DNA of 64,000 bases from assembly GCA_963971535.1 (NCBI GenBank), contig OZ020585.1, positions 157,428,915-157,492,914 on the forward strand, written 5' to 3'. Source of the DNA: Notolepis coatsorum (taxonomy: Eukaryota; Chordata; Actinopteri; Aulopiformes; Paralepididae). The notes beneath the pieces are model-generated. The model was not told where the DNA came from and made no database searches. It was given only the letters and a program-made list of their open reading frames with translations. A program made the position numbers and the translations under genes. Positions 1-9,307 of this stretch are shown in pieces (the first letter of the stretch is position 1; every line of letters begins with the position of its first letter).

Positions 1-350
1 AGTTTTTGTCTCAATTTTGTCTTTTTTGTTTTCGTCTAGATTTAGTCGACAAAAACGGATGACATTTTTGTCTATTTTTAGTCAATGGAAAAAAACTTGT
101 CAGAAGTCAGAAATAGTCAACATGGAACATATTCTGATTTAAATTGCGTATTTATTTGTTAACCTAGGGCAATCTGAAAGAAAAAATACAAATGCATAGT
201 TTAATGATCCATTTATTCTTTTTAACTTATTTATTCAATTCACAATGTTTAACCTTTTAACGTATTAACTTATTTATTATGTATATGAATTATAACCAGG
301 CAGTTTTATCTATTTATTATTATTCTAATGAATATAGAATTATTTCAACT

Positions 351-684
351 TCAAGGACAGACTGACCCGTCAATGTCATCCTCTCCTTCCTGCAGCACAT
401 CGTTGTTGTTCTCGTCAATGTCATCCTCATTGTGCTCAGAGTCCGACTCCTCAGAAGTTGTGGCCTCTTCTGCAGTACAGAATGGGAACGCAGCCACTAT
501 GTTGCTGCCATTGTCAGTGATCCTCGTGAGGATTTTCTCTTTTGGGATCCCCCAGGCTTCTATGCACTCCTCCACAAGCGCACTTATAGCTTGAGCAGTG
601 TGGGGGTGAACCATTTCCTTCAGGTTCAGGAGAATATGTTCAGGCTTATTATCTTCTGGGTTGAAATAACAAGCACTGATTGCA
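351..684 (-). pseudogene. hAT transposase exon 2, catalytic-core part (truncated)
   Basis: Downstream of the LINE insertion the minus strand resumes with ISACYFNPEDNKPEHILLNL and then KILTRITDNGSNIVAAF; the TDNGSN motif is the second catalytic aspartate region of hAT transposases. It is followed by an acidic stretch (EESDSEHNEDDIDENNND) and a stop at 351. The C-terminal hAT dimerisation region expected some 200 or more residues further on is absent. The open frame that appears to start at 731 is spurious: its first 15 or so residues are antisense LINE sequence. Confidence 0.7.
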
Positions 685-1882
685 ATCAAATTTGCTGACG
701 ACACAGTGGTGGTGGGCCTGATCTCTGCCAACGACGAGAGGGACTACCTGGAAGAGGTCAAGGTCCTGGCGGGATGGTGCCAGGAAAACAGCCTCTCCCT
801 GAACGTCAGCAAAACAAAGGAGATGATTGTGGACTTCAGGAGGTCGGGGGTCAAGGACTACAGCCCCCTCAGCATCGACGGGGCACCGGTTGAGAGAGTC
901 AACAGCTTTAAGTACCTCGGAGCCTACATATCCGAGGACTTGACATGGACCACACACATTAACAGTGTTGTGAAGAAGGCACGACAACGCCTCTACTTCC
1001 TCAGGCGCCTAAGGAAGTTCCAAGTCAGCCAGAAGATCCTTAAGAACTTCTACTCATGTACAATAGAGAGCATCTTGACCGGCAACATCACCTCCTGGTT
1101 TGGGAATAGCACTGCACAAGACCAAAGCAGACTACAAAGAGTGACACGTTCAGCCGAACGCACAATTGGAGGGGGGCTCCCCACCCTCCAGAACATTTAC
1201 TACAAGCGTTGCAAGGGCAAGGCTAAGAGAATCATTAAAGACTCCAGTCACCCGAACAACTGCCTCTTTGAACTGCTGCGGTCAGGCAAGCGATACAGGA
1301 GTCTCAAGGCGAGCACAGAAAGACTCAGAAGAAGCTTCTATCCCCAGGCCATCAGGCTGCTAAACGAACAATGAATGAACACTACACAACAACAACCACC
1401 AAACGCACATAGCACACACATCCACACGCACACACTCACTTTAAACAAACACACTGTAGCACCCACTCCACACACTTATAGCACACACCCACTTTAAACA
1501 AACACACTGTAGCACCCACTCCCCACACTTTATATTTATGGATGAAGGATTGCACTACAACTCGTACACCTTACTGTAAATTGTACCTAAAATTGTACCT
1601 CATCCCATTTCTGCTTTGCACTAGATAGTACTGTACATTAGTACACTGCATAGTATTGTGTATTGTATATTATATGGTAACTCAGAACATTGTACATATG
1701 TCTATACCGAACACTGTGACCTCATTTTCTTCTTCTAAATTCATGCTATATTATGTTATTATGTTATTTGATACTATCTTGTCTAGCACAGTCTCTGGAG
1801 CGTAACAGTAAGAAGCATTTTGTATGAAAGTATTCTGTACTTCTGTATGACAACTATTAAAGAACTTGAACTTGAACTTGAA
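685..1882 (+). mobile_element. Rex/L2-type LINE, 5'-truncated copy 1
   Basis: A 5'-truncated copy of the same LINE found at 50855-52442 and 58665-60583. It starts in reverse transcriptase motif C ([10 protein letters not shown]) and continues through the C-terminal region ([35 protein letters not shown]) to a stop at 1374. The roughly 500-bp 3' UTR holds a duplicated CACTTTAAACAAACACACTG segment and ends in short tandem GAACTT repeats. It is inserted in the hAT transposase exon. No convincing target duplication is visible. Clade naming (Rex1, CR1 or L2 group) is from remembered motif resemblance. Confidence 0.85.
706..1374 (+). pseudogene. LINE ORF2 C-terminal fragment
   Basis: 222 codons are open from a downstream methionine; the frame extends upstream to about 685. 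It contains only the tail of the reverse transcriptase (motif C onwards, thumb and C-terminal region) and lacks endonuclease, motif A and motif B. It is nearly identical at DNA level to the copy at 51271-51946 with scattered single-base differences, so it is relatively young. It has no start context of its own and cannot encode a functional enzyme. Confidence 0.85.
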
Positions 1883-2223
1883 GGATGCCGTGAGACACTT
1901 TTTGGACCATATGTCACTCTAAACCTAAGGTTACTTTGCGTGCCATGGACAACCTGTGCCTGCATTTCTCTTGTTGTTCCACATACACTTTGTCCACCAG
2001 GTTGGAAACTTTTGTCTTTTTTGGCACTCTGAACCTTTTATCAAATGTTCGCAACATCATTATGAAATAGTCATCTTCCACTGTACGTGCGGCCGATCCA
2101 GGCGGCGACTGCCTCTTCTCTGCTTAGTTGCTCGAGGGAGTTCTGTTTGTACAAGGCGCCAAAGAAATCACCTGTGGATTGAGGCTTTGGCTGTAGTGTC
2201 TTGGGTTTCTTCACATCTGCAAT
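1883..2223 (-). pseudogene. hAT transposase exon 2, upstream part (broken)
   Basis: An acceptor CTTAG at 2228-2224 opens the exon in the phase left by exon 1, giving IADVKKPKTLQPK and then SLEQLSREEAVAAWIG. After a small deletion or frameshift near 2085 the similarity continues in other frames (KVSNLVDKVYVEQQ and ARKVTLGL), which is the usual region between the BED finger and the catalytic core in ZBED-like hATs. The exon is then cut by the LINE at 685-1882. The frame is lost at least twice, so this is a pseudogene. Identity of the family rests on the order of motifs and on the downstream DNGSN motif. Confidence 0.6.
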
Positions 2224-2340
2224 CTAAGACAGGAATAAATAAAGTCAGAACAGATGCAACTTCTGAAAAGTCTAACTCTTCCACTATAGGTCAGAGGTTA
2301 CGTAGTAGTAGTACCTGGGCTGGGACTGTATATTCTAGGT

Positions 2341-3380
2341 CAGGGGTCAGCAACCTTTTTGACATGGAGTGCCTGTTTGAAATATAGTTGTAACTAGTGT
2401 GCCTCAACAATATTCCATGCATCGTAATTTTTTTTATCATAATCAGGTATTTTTAATGATAATTTTTACATTATTACATCATTATTGTTATTGTTATTAT
2501 TAACAATATTATTATGATGGTTGTATCAACCCTAAATCTGAGTTGGGGGGGGGGGATGCAATGCAGACAAACAAGCATACAGTGCGACCATTTCACTCAC
2601 ATTTGCCCATTCATTTTTGGACACATCACACACCATCGGTATGTGTACTGTACGTGTGCTGTCATAGCTCCACCTACAGGCCTAATGGAGAACACCAGGA
2701 GAACACCAGGATGTGAATGGAGGGTGAATGTGAGGTATATCGTGTAAATAAGTTTTGATTGATCGCAAGACTACACTGTAAAAAAAAATAATAATAATAA
2801 GTTACCAGAACTTAAAAATATTGAGTTCAGTTACTGTGCATTAAGGTTTTCAGTTTTCAATCCATAATAAGTTAACAGAAAAATAAGTACACAACCACAT
2901 TATTTCAACCTAATAAAACTATGTTTAATGTCATTGTTTTAAGAACACAAGTTGACTTGGTAATACTTAATAATAAAAAAAATTGCTTTTAACATGTGCA
3001 ATGTTCAATGAAATAGAAAAATAAACTATAAAATGTGTTGATTAATCCCACTGGTCACAATGGTGACCGTAATAATGTTTTTTGTTATAAGGCTCTGCAA
3101 ATGTTACTGAATGATGTAGCAATGTATTTCCAGCTAAATTGAAATAATAAACAAATAAAGGGTCTCAATTAAATATGTGGTAGTAAAAAGAACCTGTGGG
3201 AGGATTTCAACAAGATAAATGCGACAACAGTGCAAAATATTTCACTATAATATTTCAAAGCAAAAAAAAATATATATATTTTTTTTATTATTATTATTTT
3301 TTTTACTGCTGCCCCCTGTGCCTATGAAAATGCCCCCGCGTGCCTATGCAGACACGCGTGCCTAGGGTTGCCTACCCCTG
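2341..3380. mobile_element. Non-autonomous hAT, about 1.04 kb
   Basis: The left terminus CAGGGGTCAGCAACC and the reverse complement of the right terminus, CAGGGGTAGGCAACC, match at 13 of 15 positions. The flanking 8-mers ttctaggt (2333-2340) and ttctatgg (3381-3388) agree at 6 of 8 positions, as an ageing hAT target duplication would. The interior is AT-rich with no coding sequence. It lies in the intron of the surrounding hAT. Confidence 0.7.
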
Positions 3381-3822
3381 TTCTATGGTGACCATATTGG
3401 GATTTCCAAAAAAGAGGACAGTGCCCACAGCCTCAAGATACTTAAAGTTGACTCAAAGATGCCTTATAATTTTAATATATTTAAAGTATGCCTCCTTTGT
3501 AACTAACTATGGATATAAAATTATTATTTATATAACAATTATATCTCTATAACCAAAGTTACTCAACATGCTTTATTATGCCTAGTCATCTGACAAATCT
3601 CAAGAAAATAACTTAAAAACCAACCTATAAATAACTAAATAGCTATTTTCTTTCAAGCCTTACTAAATATGAATTCATGTTCTAAATAATACCTCTTTCT
3701 GTATACAAAAAATGCACCTTTAAAAAATATAGCTTTGTATCTTTTCAATGTAATGTAAATTATAACAGTAACCTCACAAAGATACAAATTAATAAAGTAA
3801 CAGTCACAGTACGTTAGCTAGG

Positions 3823-4215
3823 TGTCACGTGGCTAGCGTTAGCAAGCATCAGGGGGATAGCTATAGCTAGCTATAAAATGTACATCTACTAGCACATAGT
3901 AGTACACTAGTACATCTACTAGCTAGCAACAGATGGGCTAATCCACCACAAATGGCTCCATGATATATACTAGTCCATACAAATTCACTCAGTCATACTC
4001 ATATGGTGCTAATGCATTTTTACATTTAGTCACACAGGATGTACGTTAGCTAGGTTTAAGCGTACTTACTGTATACTTCGTGAGCCAACCCCGGGCCCTG
4101 TGAGTTGTCACGTGGCTAGTGTTAGCATCAGGGGGCTAGCTATTAGCTAGCAACAGACGGGCTAATCCACCACAAATTCACTCAGTCATATGGTGCTAAT
4201 GCATTTTTACATTTA
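3823..4215 (+). repeat. Local direct duplication inside the hAT intron
   Basis: The segment 3823-4028 and the segment 4107-4215 share, in the same order, GTCACGTGGCTAG, the TCAGGGGG block, GGGCTAATCCACCACAAAT and the CACTCAGTCATA...ATGCATTTTTACATTTA block. The second copy is shorter through internal deletions. The second copy ends at the exon 1 splice donor. Confidence 0.8.
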
Positions 4216-4216
4216 C

Positions 4217-4471
4217 CTGGATTTCCTTGTGGAATGTCTTCAGATGTTGTTTGAGATTAGTGGTGTTTTTTCCCTTCATTCGATGACCACATTTCTCCCC
4301 GGGCTGAGCGGGCTCTCCTCGTGTTTCACTTTTTTCAACAATACATTCTGTAGCTCCTTCGAGCTCTATATATCTAAAGTATGCCCAGAGGTCTGGTCTT
4401 CGTTTTCTTCCAAGCCCACGGGATAATGGATCATTGAGACGACCCTGTTGCTGTTGGTTCGCGGCTGCCAT
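4217..4471 (-). CDS. hAT transposase exon 1, BED-type zinc finger
   Basis: An 85-codon exon begins with ATG at 4471. It carries a BED-like finger: WAYFRY at residues 29-34, a C at residue 60 in EKCGHRMKG, and NLKQHLKTFHKE towards the end supplying the two histidines. The first cysteine position of a canonical CxxC is not obvious, so the finger may be damaged. BED fingers bind transposon ends in hAT and ZBED proteins. The exon ends in frame at a consensus donor (CAG|GTAAAT, GT at 4216-4215), and the open frame past it is only six codons, so splicing to 2223 is the natural reading. It has no ability to act alone, because exon 2 is broken. Confidence 0.7.
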
Positions 4472-4912
4472 TGTCTGACTGAGTGAGGGGGGCGGCTCAG
4501 CTGAGCTATTTGATAATGCCAGTATGCCACCTACTGGTCTTTCTACCTCTGAGCTTGTGCTGTGTCAGGGAAAGAATGAAAGCCCCACACGCTGTGTCAC
4601 CTGCCTGCTGCAGAGACTCACGTCACAGCCGGAAATACTGAAATAATAATTCGAAAAGTTATAATTATTTTGTCTCGTCTTGTTTTAGTCAACAATATCA
4701 ACATACATGAAGAGAAATTTCGTCCTGATTTTTGTAAATTACATTACATTACATTGTGTCCACAGTTGTGGTCAACGATATGTAATTAACTATTTAGTCG
4801 TGTTGGCATCACGTGGTCTTCAATAACGTCACGTCTCGTTGTCGTCATGAAAAAAACCTTTGTTGACAAACATCTTTCGTCATCATTTTAGTCAACAAAA
4901 TTAACACTAACG

Positions 4913-5233
4913 GACCCCAGCCATATTCTCATGATTTATGGATTAGGCCTCTACCTTGGGTACCATGTTTAAATATGTTACCAAACTCCCAACGGCAGGC
5001 AGTACTGCTGGCTAGTGATTTGGGACATGCTACCAATTCGTTTTTTTTAATAATCTTTTCTTAAACCACTGATTTGTGAAATTTCTTCTTTTTGTTATTA
5101 GCTCTATCTCTACGGTATATTAGAAGTGTACAGAAAGAACGTTGTCAGATTTGAGGTCCTTGAGGTTTCTGTGATTCAACAAGAGGCACGCTGTAAAGAA
5201 CACATTTCTGCAATGAAATACGGGCTGGGACAG
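4913..5233. other. Unassigned intergenic sequence
   Basis: Unique-looking, moderately AT-rich DNA between the hAT terminus and the 38-bp minisatellite. No open frame with recognisable similarity, no RNA gene and no terminal repeat is visible. Confidence 0.5.
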
Positions 5234-5304
5234 CTGTACTGTACAGAGCTTCTTTAATGAGCACTTTAACCTCTGTACTGTACAGAGCTACTCTAATAAG
5301 CACT
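5234..5304 (+). repeat. 38-bp minisatellite, left part
   Basis: About two units of the repeat built on CTGTACTGTACAGAG plus ATGAGCACTTTAA. It is the left remainder of the array that continues at 6048 beyond the inserted LINE. Confidence 0.85.
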
Positions 5305-5307
5305 GGA

Positions 5308-6047
5308 ATTGATTGATTGATTGATTGATTGATTGAAAACTAAGTACAACTGTACAAGCAAAACTGTACATTGGAATATTGACAAAACTATTTTTGTAAT
5401 TTACTGTACATTGGAGGGGGTTGGGTTAGGACATTTACAGGGGCCAGTTTCGAATTGCAGTCTCCCATAGGTGTTCTTTGAGAGTGGTTTTGAAAGTGGG
5501 TAGTGATTCACATTCCTTTACAGCTTTGGGTAGGGCGTTCCACATTGATGTGGCATAATTGCGAACCGTGTTTAGTCCCTTGTTTGAGCCGAATCTGGGT
5601 TTAACATGATTTGTGGAGCTCCCTCTGGTGTTGTGATCGTGGTATTCACTGACCTTTGGGAAGTATTTTGACATGTACATGGGTACCTTGGTCATGTAGT
5701 GTATCTTGTAGACCAGGCCCATTGCAAGTTGCTGTACTCTGTCGTCTACTATAAGCCATCCTAGGTTGTCAAAGTGGGCAGGGGTGAGGTGGGTTCTAGG
5801 AGTCAGGTCAAGCAGTAGTCTGACCAGTTTTTGAGATGTTTGTAATTTTGTTTTTAGCGCCTTTGAGGGGCTTTGGTACCATGAGGTGCAAGCATAGTCG
5901 TAGTACCCTTGAATGAGTGCTCCTGCCAGAGTCTTCAGGGTATTCTTGTTTACCAGAGAGGAGATCCGGTACAAGAATCTAGTTCGTTGGTTGACTTTTT
6001 TTTATTACATTGGATGCCATTTTGTCACAGGAAAGATTTGCCTCTAG
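5308..6047 (-). mobile_element. L2-like LINE 3' fragment
   Basis: A minus-strand copy of the LINE seen complete at 55833-62401. The 3' tail is (GATT)n at 5308-5335 and the 5' truncation falls at the sequence gatttgcctctag (6047). The 3' UTR carries the family's repeated TGTACATTGGA-type motif. It is inserted into the 38-bp minisatellite, which resumes immediately at 6048. Confidence 0.85.
5435..5974 (-). pseudogene. L2-like LINE ORF2 C-terminus
   Basis: About 179 codons are open. They correspond to the last part of ORF2 downstream of the reverse transcriptase fingers and palm: YRISSLVNKNTLKTL, GYYDYACTSWYQS, RTHLTPAHF, ending ATSMWNALPKAVKE and NWPL. No endonuclease or catalytic reverse transcriptase motif is present. 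A Q or N codon is lost in TSQKLVR relative to the other copies. Non-functional remnant. Confidence 0.85.
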
Positions 6048-6312
6048 TACATGTACTGTACAGAGTTACTTTATGAGCACTTTAACAGCTGTACTGTACA
6101 GAGCTACTCTAATAAGCACTGGAACATCTGGACTGTACAGACCTATTTTATGAGCACTTTAACAGCTGTACCGTACAGAGTTCCTTTATGAGCACTTTAA
6201 AAGCTGTACCGTACAGAGTTAATTTATGAGCACTTTAACAGCTGTACCGTACAGAGTTCCTTTATGAGCACTTTAACAGCTGTACCGTACAGTGTTACTT
6301 TATGAGCACTTT
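6048..6312 (+). repeat. 38-bp minisatellite, right part
   Basis: About seven units; the spacing between successive TTTATGAGCACTTTAA motifs is 38 bp (for example the unit boundaries at 6181, 6219 and 6257). Later units have GTACCGTACAG in place of GTACTGTACAG. The array passes directly into a TG tract. Confidence 0.9.
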
Positions 6313-6433
6313 AACAGCTGTGCGTGTGGGTGTGCGTGTGTGTATGTGTGTGCGTGTGTGTGTGTGTGCTGTGTGTGTGGTGTGTGTGCGTGCGCACGCG
6401 CGTGTGTGGTGTGTGTGTGTGTGTGTGTGTGTG
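6313..6433 (+). repeat. (TG)n microsatellite
   Basis: An interrupted TG tract with a short GCGCACGCGC core. It continues at 8310, so it is one tract split by element X copy A. Confidence 0.95.
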
Positions 6434-6475
6434 CAGGGCCGCCTCAGGGGGTGTGCGAGCAGTGCGGTCGCACAG

Positions 6476-6510
6476 GGCCTCGCGGGAAGGGGGGCCTCGC
6501 AAAATAAAAA

Positions 6511-6552
<42 letters not shown>

Positions 6553-6607
6553 TATTTTTTTTTATTTTTTTTTTATTTTTTTGCGAGGCCCCCCTTCCCG
6601 CGAGGCC
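6476..6607. repeat. Sub-terminal palindrome of element X
   Basis: The block GGGCCTCGCGGGAAGGGGGG plus CCTCGCAAAA (6476-6505) is repeated in reverse complement at 6582-6607, separated by an almost pure poly-T stretch. The same foldback is preserved in copy B (63734-63845). It can form a GC-rich stem with an AT loop. Confidence 0.9.
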
Positions 6608-7183
6608 CTTTTTCATCACAGACCTAAAATCTAGTTTTGCTTATATGCTTATATATTTCACATTAGACACGTTTGTAGAATGTGTCTGACTTCCTGGCTC
6701 TGCAGACTGCAGTTTTCCGGTTTCTGCGGATTTGCTGCTCTACAGATTTTAGGATAGTGTTTCCGGCCCGTCCGCCGACCGCCGTAATACCAAATAGAAG
6801 AAGAAGACACACGAGGTAGATAATTCAGCGCTATTCAGAGGAGCGAGGCGAGTGGATGTCTTTTCAAAAGAAGGAGAAGAGAACTTGTGAGCAGATAAAT
6901 CTGTTAGGCAGCAATATGCCGAAAGGTGTCCAGTCTGCCGGAAAGTACTCGAAGAAGAAGAAGAAGAAGAAGAATTACACCGTGGGCCAAGTCTCCTTCC
7001 AACTTTACCATTGGCGCCGGCCGCGCCGCATTCATTGATACTGCGTTATGTGAGTCAACCTATGATTTTATACCCGCCGTGGACCTGTCCTGACCTATCT
7101 ATCTTTCTCTTTCTCTGGAGCCAAACTGGTCGACTAGCTAATATATAGTACTACTAGTAGCTAACTGTGTGTGCTTGGTGAGA

Positions 7184-7272
7184 GCACCTGGCTGTATGTA
7201 GACAGTAGCCGCATAGCTTGTTAGCTGTTAGCTAACGCAGAAGCAAGCTATGCGGCTACTACATGCAGCCAG
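7184..7272. repeat. Internal palindrome of element X
   Basis: The left arm starts GCACCTGGCTGTATGTAG and runs to CCGCATAGCTTG; the right arm is its reverse complement with a few changes (CAAGCTATGCGG to GCAGCCAGGTGC). The loop is GTTAGCTGTTAGCTAAC-like. The equivalent palindrome is present in copy B at about 62851-62942. Confidence 0.85.
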
Positions 7273-8188
7273 GTGCCTGATTGAGCTAACTGTTAGCCAG
7301 TTAGCTGTTTAGCGTCAGCTGGGAACGTTCGTTTGATGCTATCAGTTAGCCTTGAGAATAGCAGGCCCTGGCACTCTGACTACGACATCTTTGACAGAAG
7401 ATGTAGTCGGGCCTGCACCATGACAAGGCTCTGGCCATAGCTTTGTCCCGACAGCGAGAGGCCTTTCGTCAACGTGGAGACCTGTGTTGCAGGCCTTTAA
7501 AATGTCATGACATTACCCCACTCTTCCTTCCTTCCCCTCCCGAATGTTTTGTTAATAACGATGTTTTTTTCCAGGCAAAACATATGCTACTTCACAACAT
7601 TTGGAGATACGACATGTGCTGTGTGTGAATGGTCGTTTGTGTAGCTTGGGTAGCGTTGGGCCGTTGGCCAAAGCTGTGTGTCACGTGGCCTGGTGTCACA
7701 GTACCTGGCTAGCCTATTTAGCTGATGTCGGCCATTGGCTCCTTGCTGCTTTGGTTTCTCTGGTATAGACGCTCTTCTTGTTGGATTTAAGTGTTGATCT
7801 TTGTCCTTTTGAATCTCTCATACATGCTATAGTCTCTCTCTAACACACACACACATGACAAACACACATGTTCTCTCTCTCTCTCTCTCTCTCTTTCTAA
7901 CACACACAGTCTGCCTATGGCGGCCTTTCTCGATGGCTAGGCTGTGCTCAAGGATCTTCAGTCACAGTGCTCAGGTATTCTGCCACTGTGTACTCTCTGT
8001 TTAGGGCCAAATAGCATTTCAATTTCTTTCCAATGTGTCTCTCTCTCTCTCTGTACACTGTATATTGACTGTAGAACGGGAGCTCTCTCTCGCTCTCTCT
8101 TTTGCTATATGTTGACTGTATCATGCCCCGCCTCGGGCAGCGCTATTATTTAAGAATATGTTGACTGTATAAAAAAAAATAAAAATAA

Positions 8189-8227
<39 letters not shown>

Positions 8228-8305
8228 TTTTTACCTTGGGGGGGGGGGGGGGGGGGGGGGCTCGCGTTAAATCTCGCACAGGGCCTCGCATTTCTCCCAG
8301 GCGGC

Positions 8306-8309
<4 letters not shown>

Positions 8310-8379
<70 letters not shown>

Positions 8380-8421
8380 CGCGCATGCGCGCGCGCGTGT
8401 GTGTGTGTGTGTGTGTGTGTG
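8310..8421 (+). repeat. (TG)n microsatellite, right part
   Basis: Continuation of the tract interrupted by element X, with a GCGCGCATGCGCGCGCGC-type core near 8377-8396. Confidence 0.95.
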
Positions 8422-8834
8422 ATGTGTGCACGGCGAGCTGCTCTTTCTGACCTGGCAGAGGGAACGTCAGGCTCCACTTCTCTTCTTCGCCTGCGGCCCC
8501 AGCTGTGTGCCGTCACCAGATGATTGGAAGGAGGCCTCTGCACGATTATGTTGTAATGATACTGTTTTTATTCTACGTTTGTTCGCCGCTACGCTTTCTA
8601 CTCCGAACCGCGGTCCCTGGTCTGGGATGGCAACAGAATAGCACATCAGTGACATCATCGATTAATATTTTGACTTTTTTGTTCGTTTGACGTGTCCCCT
8701 TGAGAGATTCGTTTCAATACCGATACACAATATATGAGTCTGGAGGACTGTAACCTGTCTCTTGTCACACGCAGTGTGGTGAGAAGGCAATCGATCACAA
8801 ATGCATCTGACAGATCTCCAATACTGACCCCGGT
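8422..8834. other. Unassigned sequence before assembly gap
   Basis: No recognisable gene or element. Open frames here are short and frame-inconsistent. The sequence runs into the gap at 8835. Confidence 0.5.
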
Positions 8835-9034
8835 NNNNNNNNNNNNNNNNNNNNNNNNNNNNNNNNNNNNNNNNNNNNNNNNNNNNNNNNNNNNNNNNNN
8901 NNNNNNNNNNNNNNNNNNNNNNNNNNNNNNNNNNNNNNNNNNNNNNNNNNNNNNNNNNNNNNNNNNNNNNNNNNNNNNNNNNNNNNNNNNNNNNNNNNNN
9001 NNNNNNNNNNNNNNNNNNNNNNNNNNNNNNNNNN
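8835..9034. other. Assembly gap (200 N)
   Basis: Exactly 200 N bases, so the number is probably a placeholder. Sequence and distance across it are unknown; the two open frames that cross it are meaningless. Confidence 1.
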
Positions 9035-9154
9035 GTCTGAAAGGCCTGTTGTTATCACCCGGCTGTGCGCTGGTTTACTACTGTAGCACCTTCAAGGGGC
9101 TTCCCCCGACCTGTCTCTGTAACACGCCCGTGTATTTCAAAGTTATTTTGTCAG

Positions 9155-9186
9155 TTAACCCTCTCACTACCACACTACAGCAGGTT
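9155..9186 (+). repeat. Single unit of the 30-bp minisatellite
   Basis: GTTAACCCTCTCACTACCAC and the following ACTACAGCAG are one unit of the array at 15296-15905 and 26806-26957. As at 26957, the unit is followed by GGTT(C/A)TATAGCGTA. Confidence 0.85.
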
Positions 9187-9307
9187 CTATAGCGTATTTG
9201 CTCCGCTCAGCGTTAACTGCACATATCTCACTCCAGTGACGTGCACTGAATAAAAACTTCACAATGTACCTTTACATACCAACATCAGAGACAAGGTGTT
9301 GGTTCAA

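Larger units (their letters stand above)
1..4912 (-). mobile_element. hAT DNA transposon (BED-finger type), degenerate, left end outside window
   Basis: The right end reads, on the minus strand, TAGTGTTAATTTTGTTGACT, followed by the TTTGTTGAC/GACGAAA-rich sub-terminal sequence common in fish hATs; the left edge of the window holds matching sub-terminal sequence (repeated TTTTGTC and GTCGACAAAAA) but the left terminus is cut off. Inside, on the minus strand and in the correct order, are a BED-finger exon (4471-4217) and a second exon (2223-351) with hAT transposase similarity. The element is interrupted by a LINE (685-1882) and by a smaller hAT (2341-3380). A target duplication cannot be checked because one end is missing. 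Confidence 0.75.
6434..8309 (+). mobile_element. Element X copy A: non-autonomous hAT, 1,876 bp
   Basis: Both termini read CAGGGCCGCCT (left direct, right as reverse complement), which is a hAT-like terminus. The insertion lies in a TG tract, flanked on both sides by tgtgtgtg, compatible with an 8-bp duplication. A second copy on the other strand (55182-63886) shows an unambiguous 8-bp duplication, which proves the boundaries. The interior contains two strong palindromes, a poly-G run (about 8239-8262), TC tracts and many GTTAGCTAAC-like motifs, but no recognisable transposase. The short open frame 6856-7038 (a lysine-rich 60-mer) ends in a (AAG)n tract and has no known match. Confidence 0.9.

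Noticed and set aside
649-987. 112-codon minus-strand frame and its equivalents at 51149-51559 and 59563-59973
   Set aside because: They are antisense to the LINE RT in all three copies and exist because the RT frame is intact.
8734-9192. Open frames spanning the N gap
   Set aside because: Most of the frame is unknown sequence.
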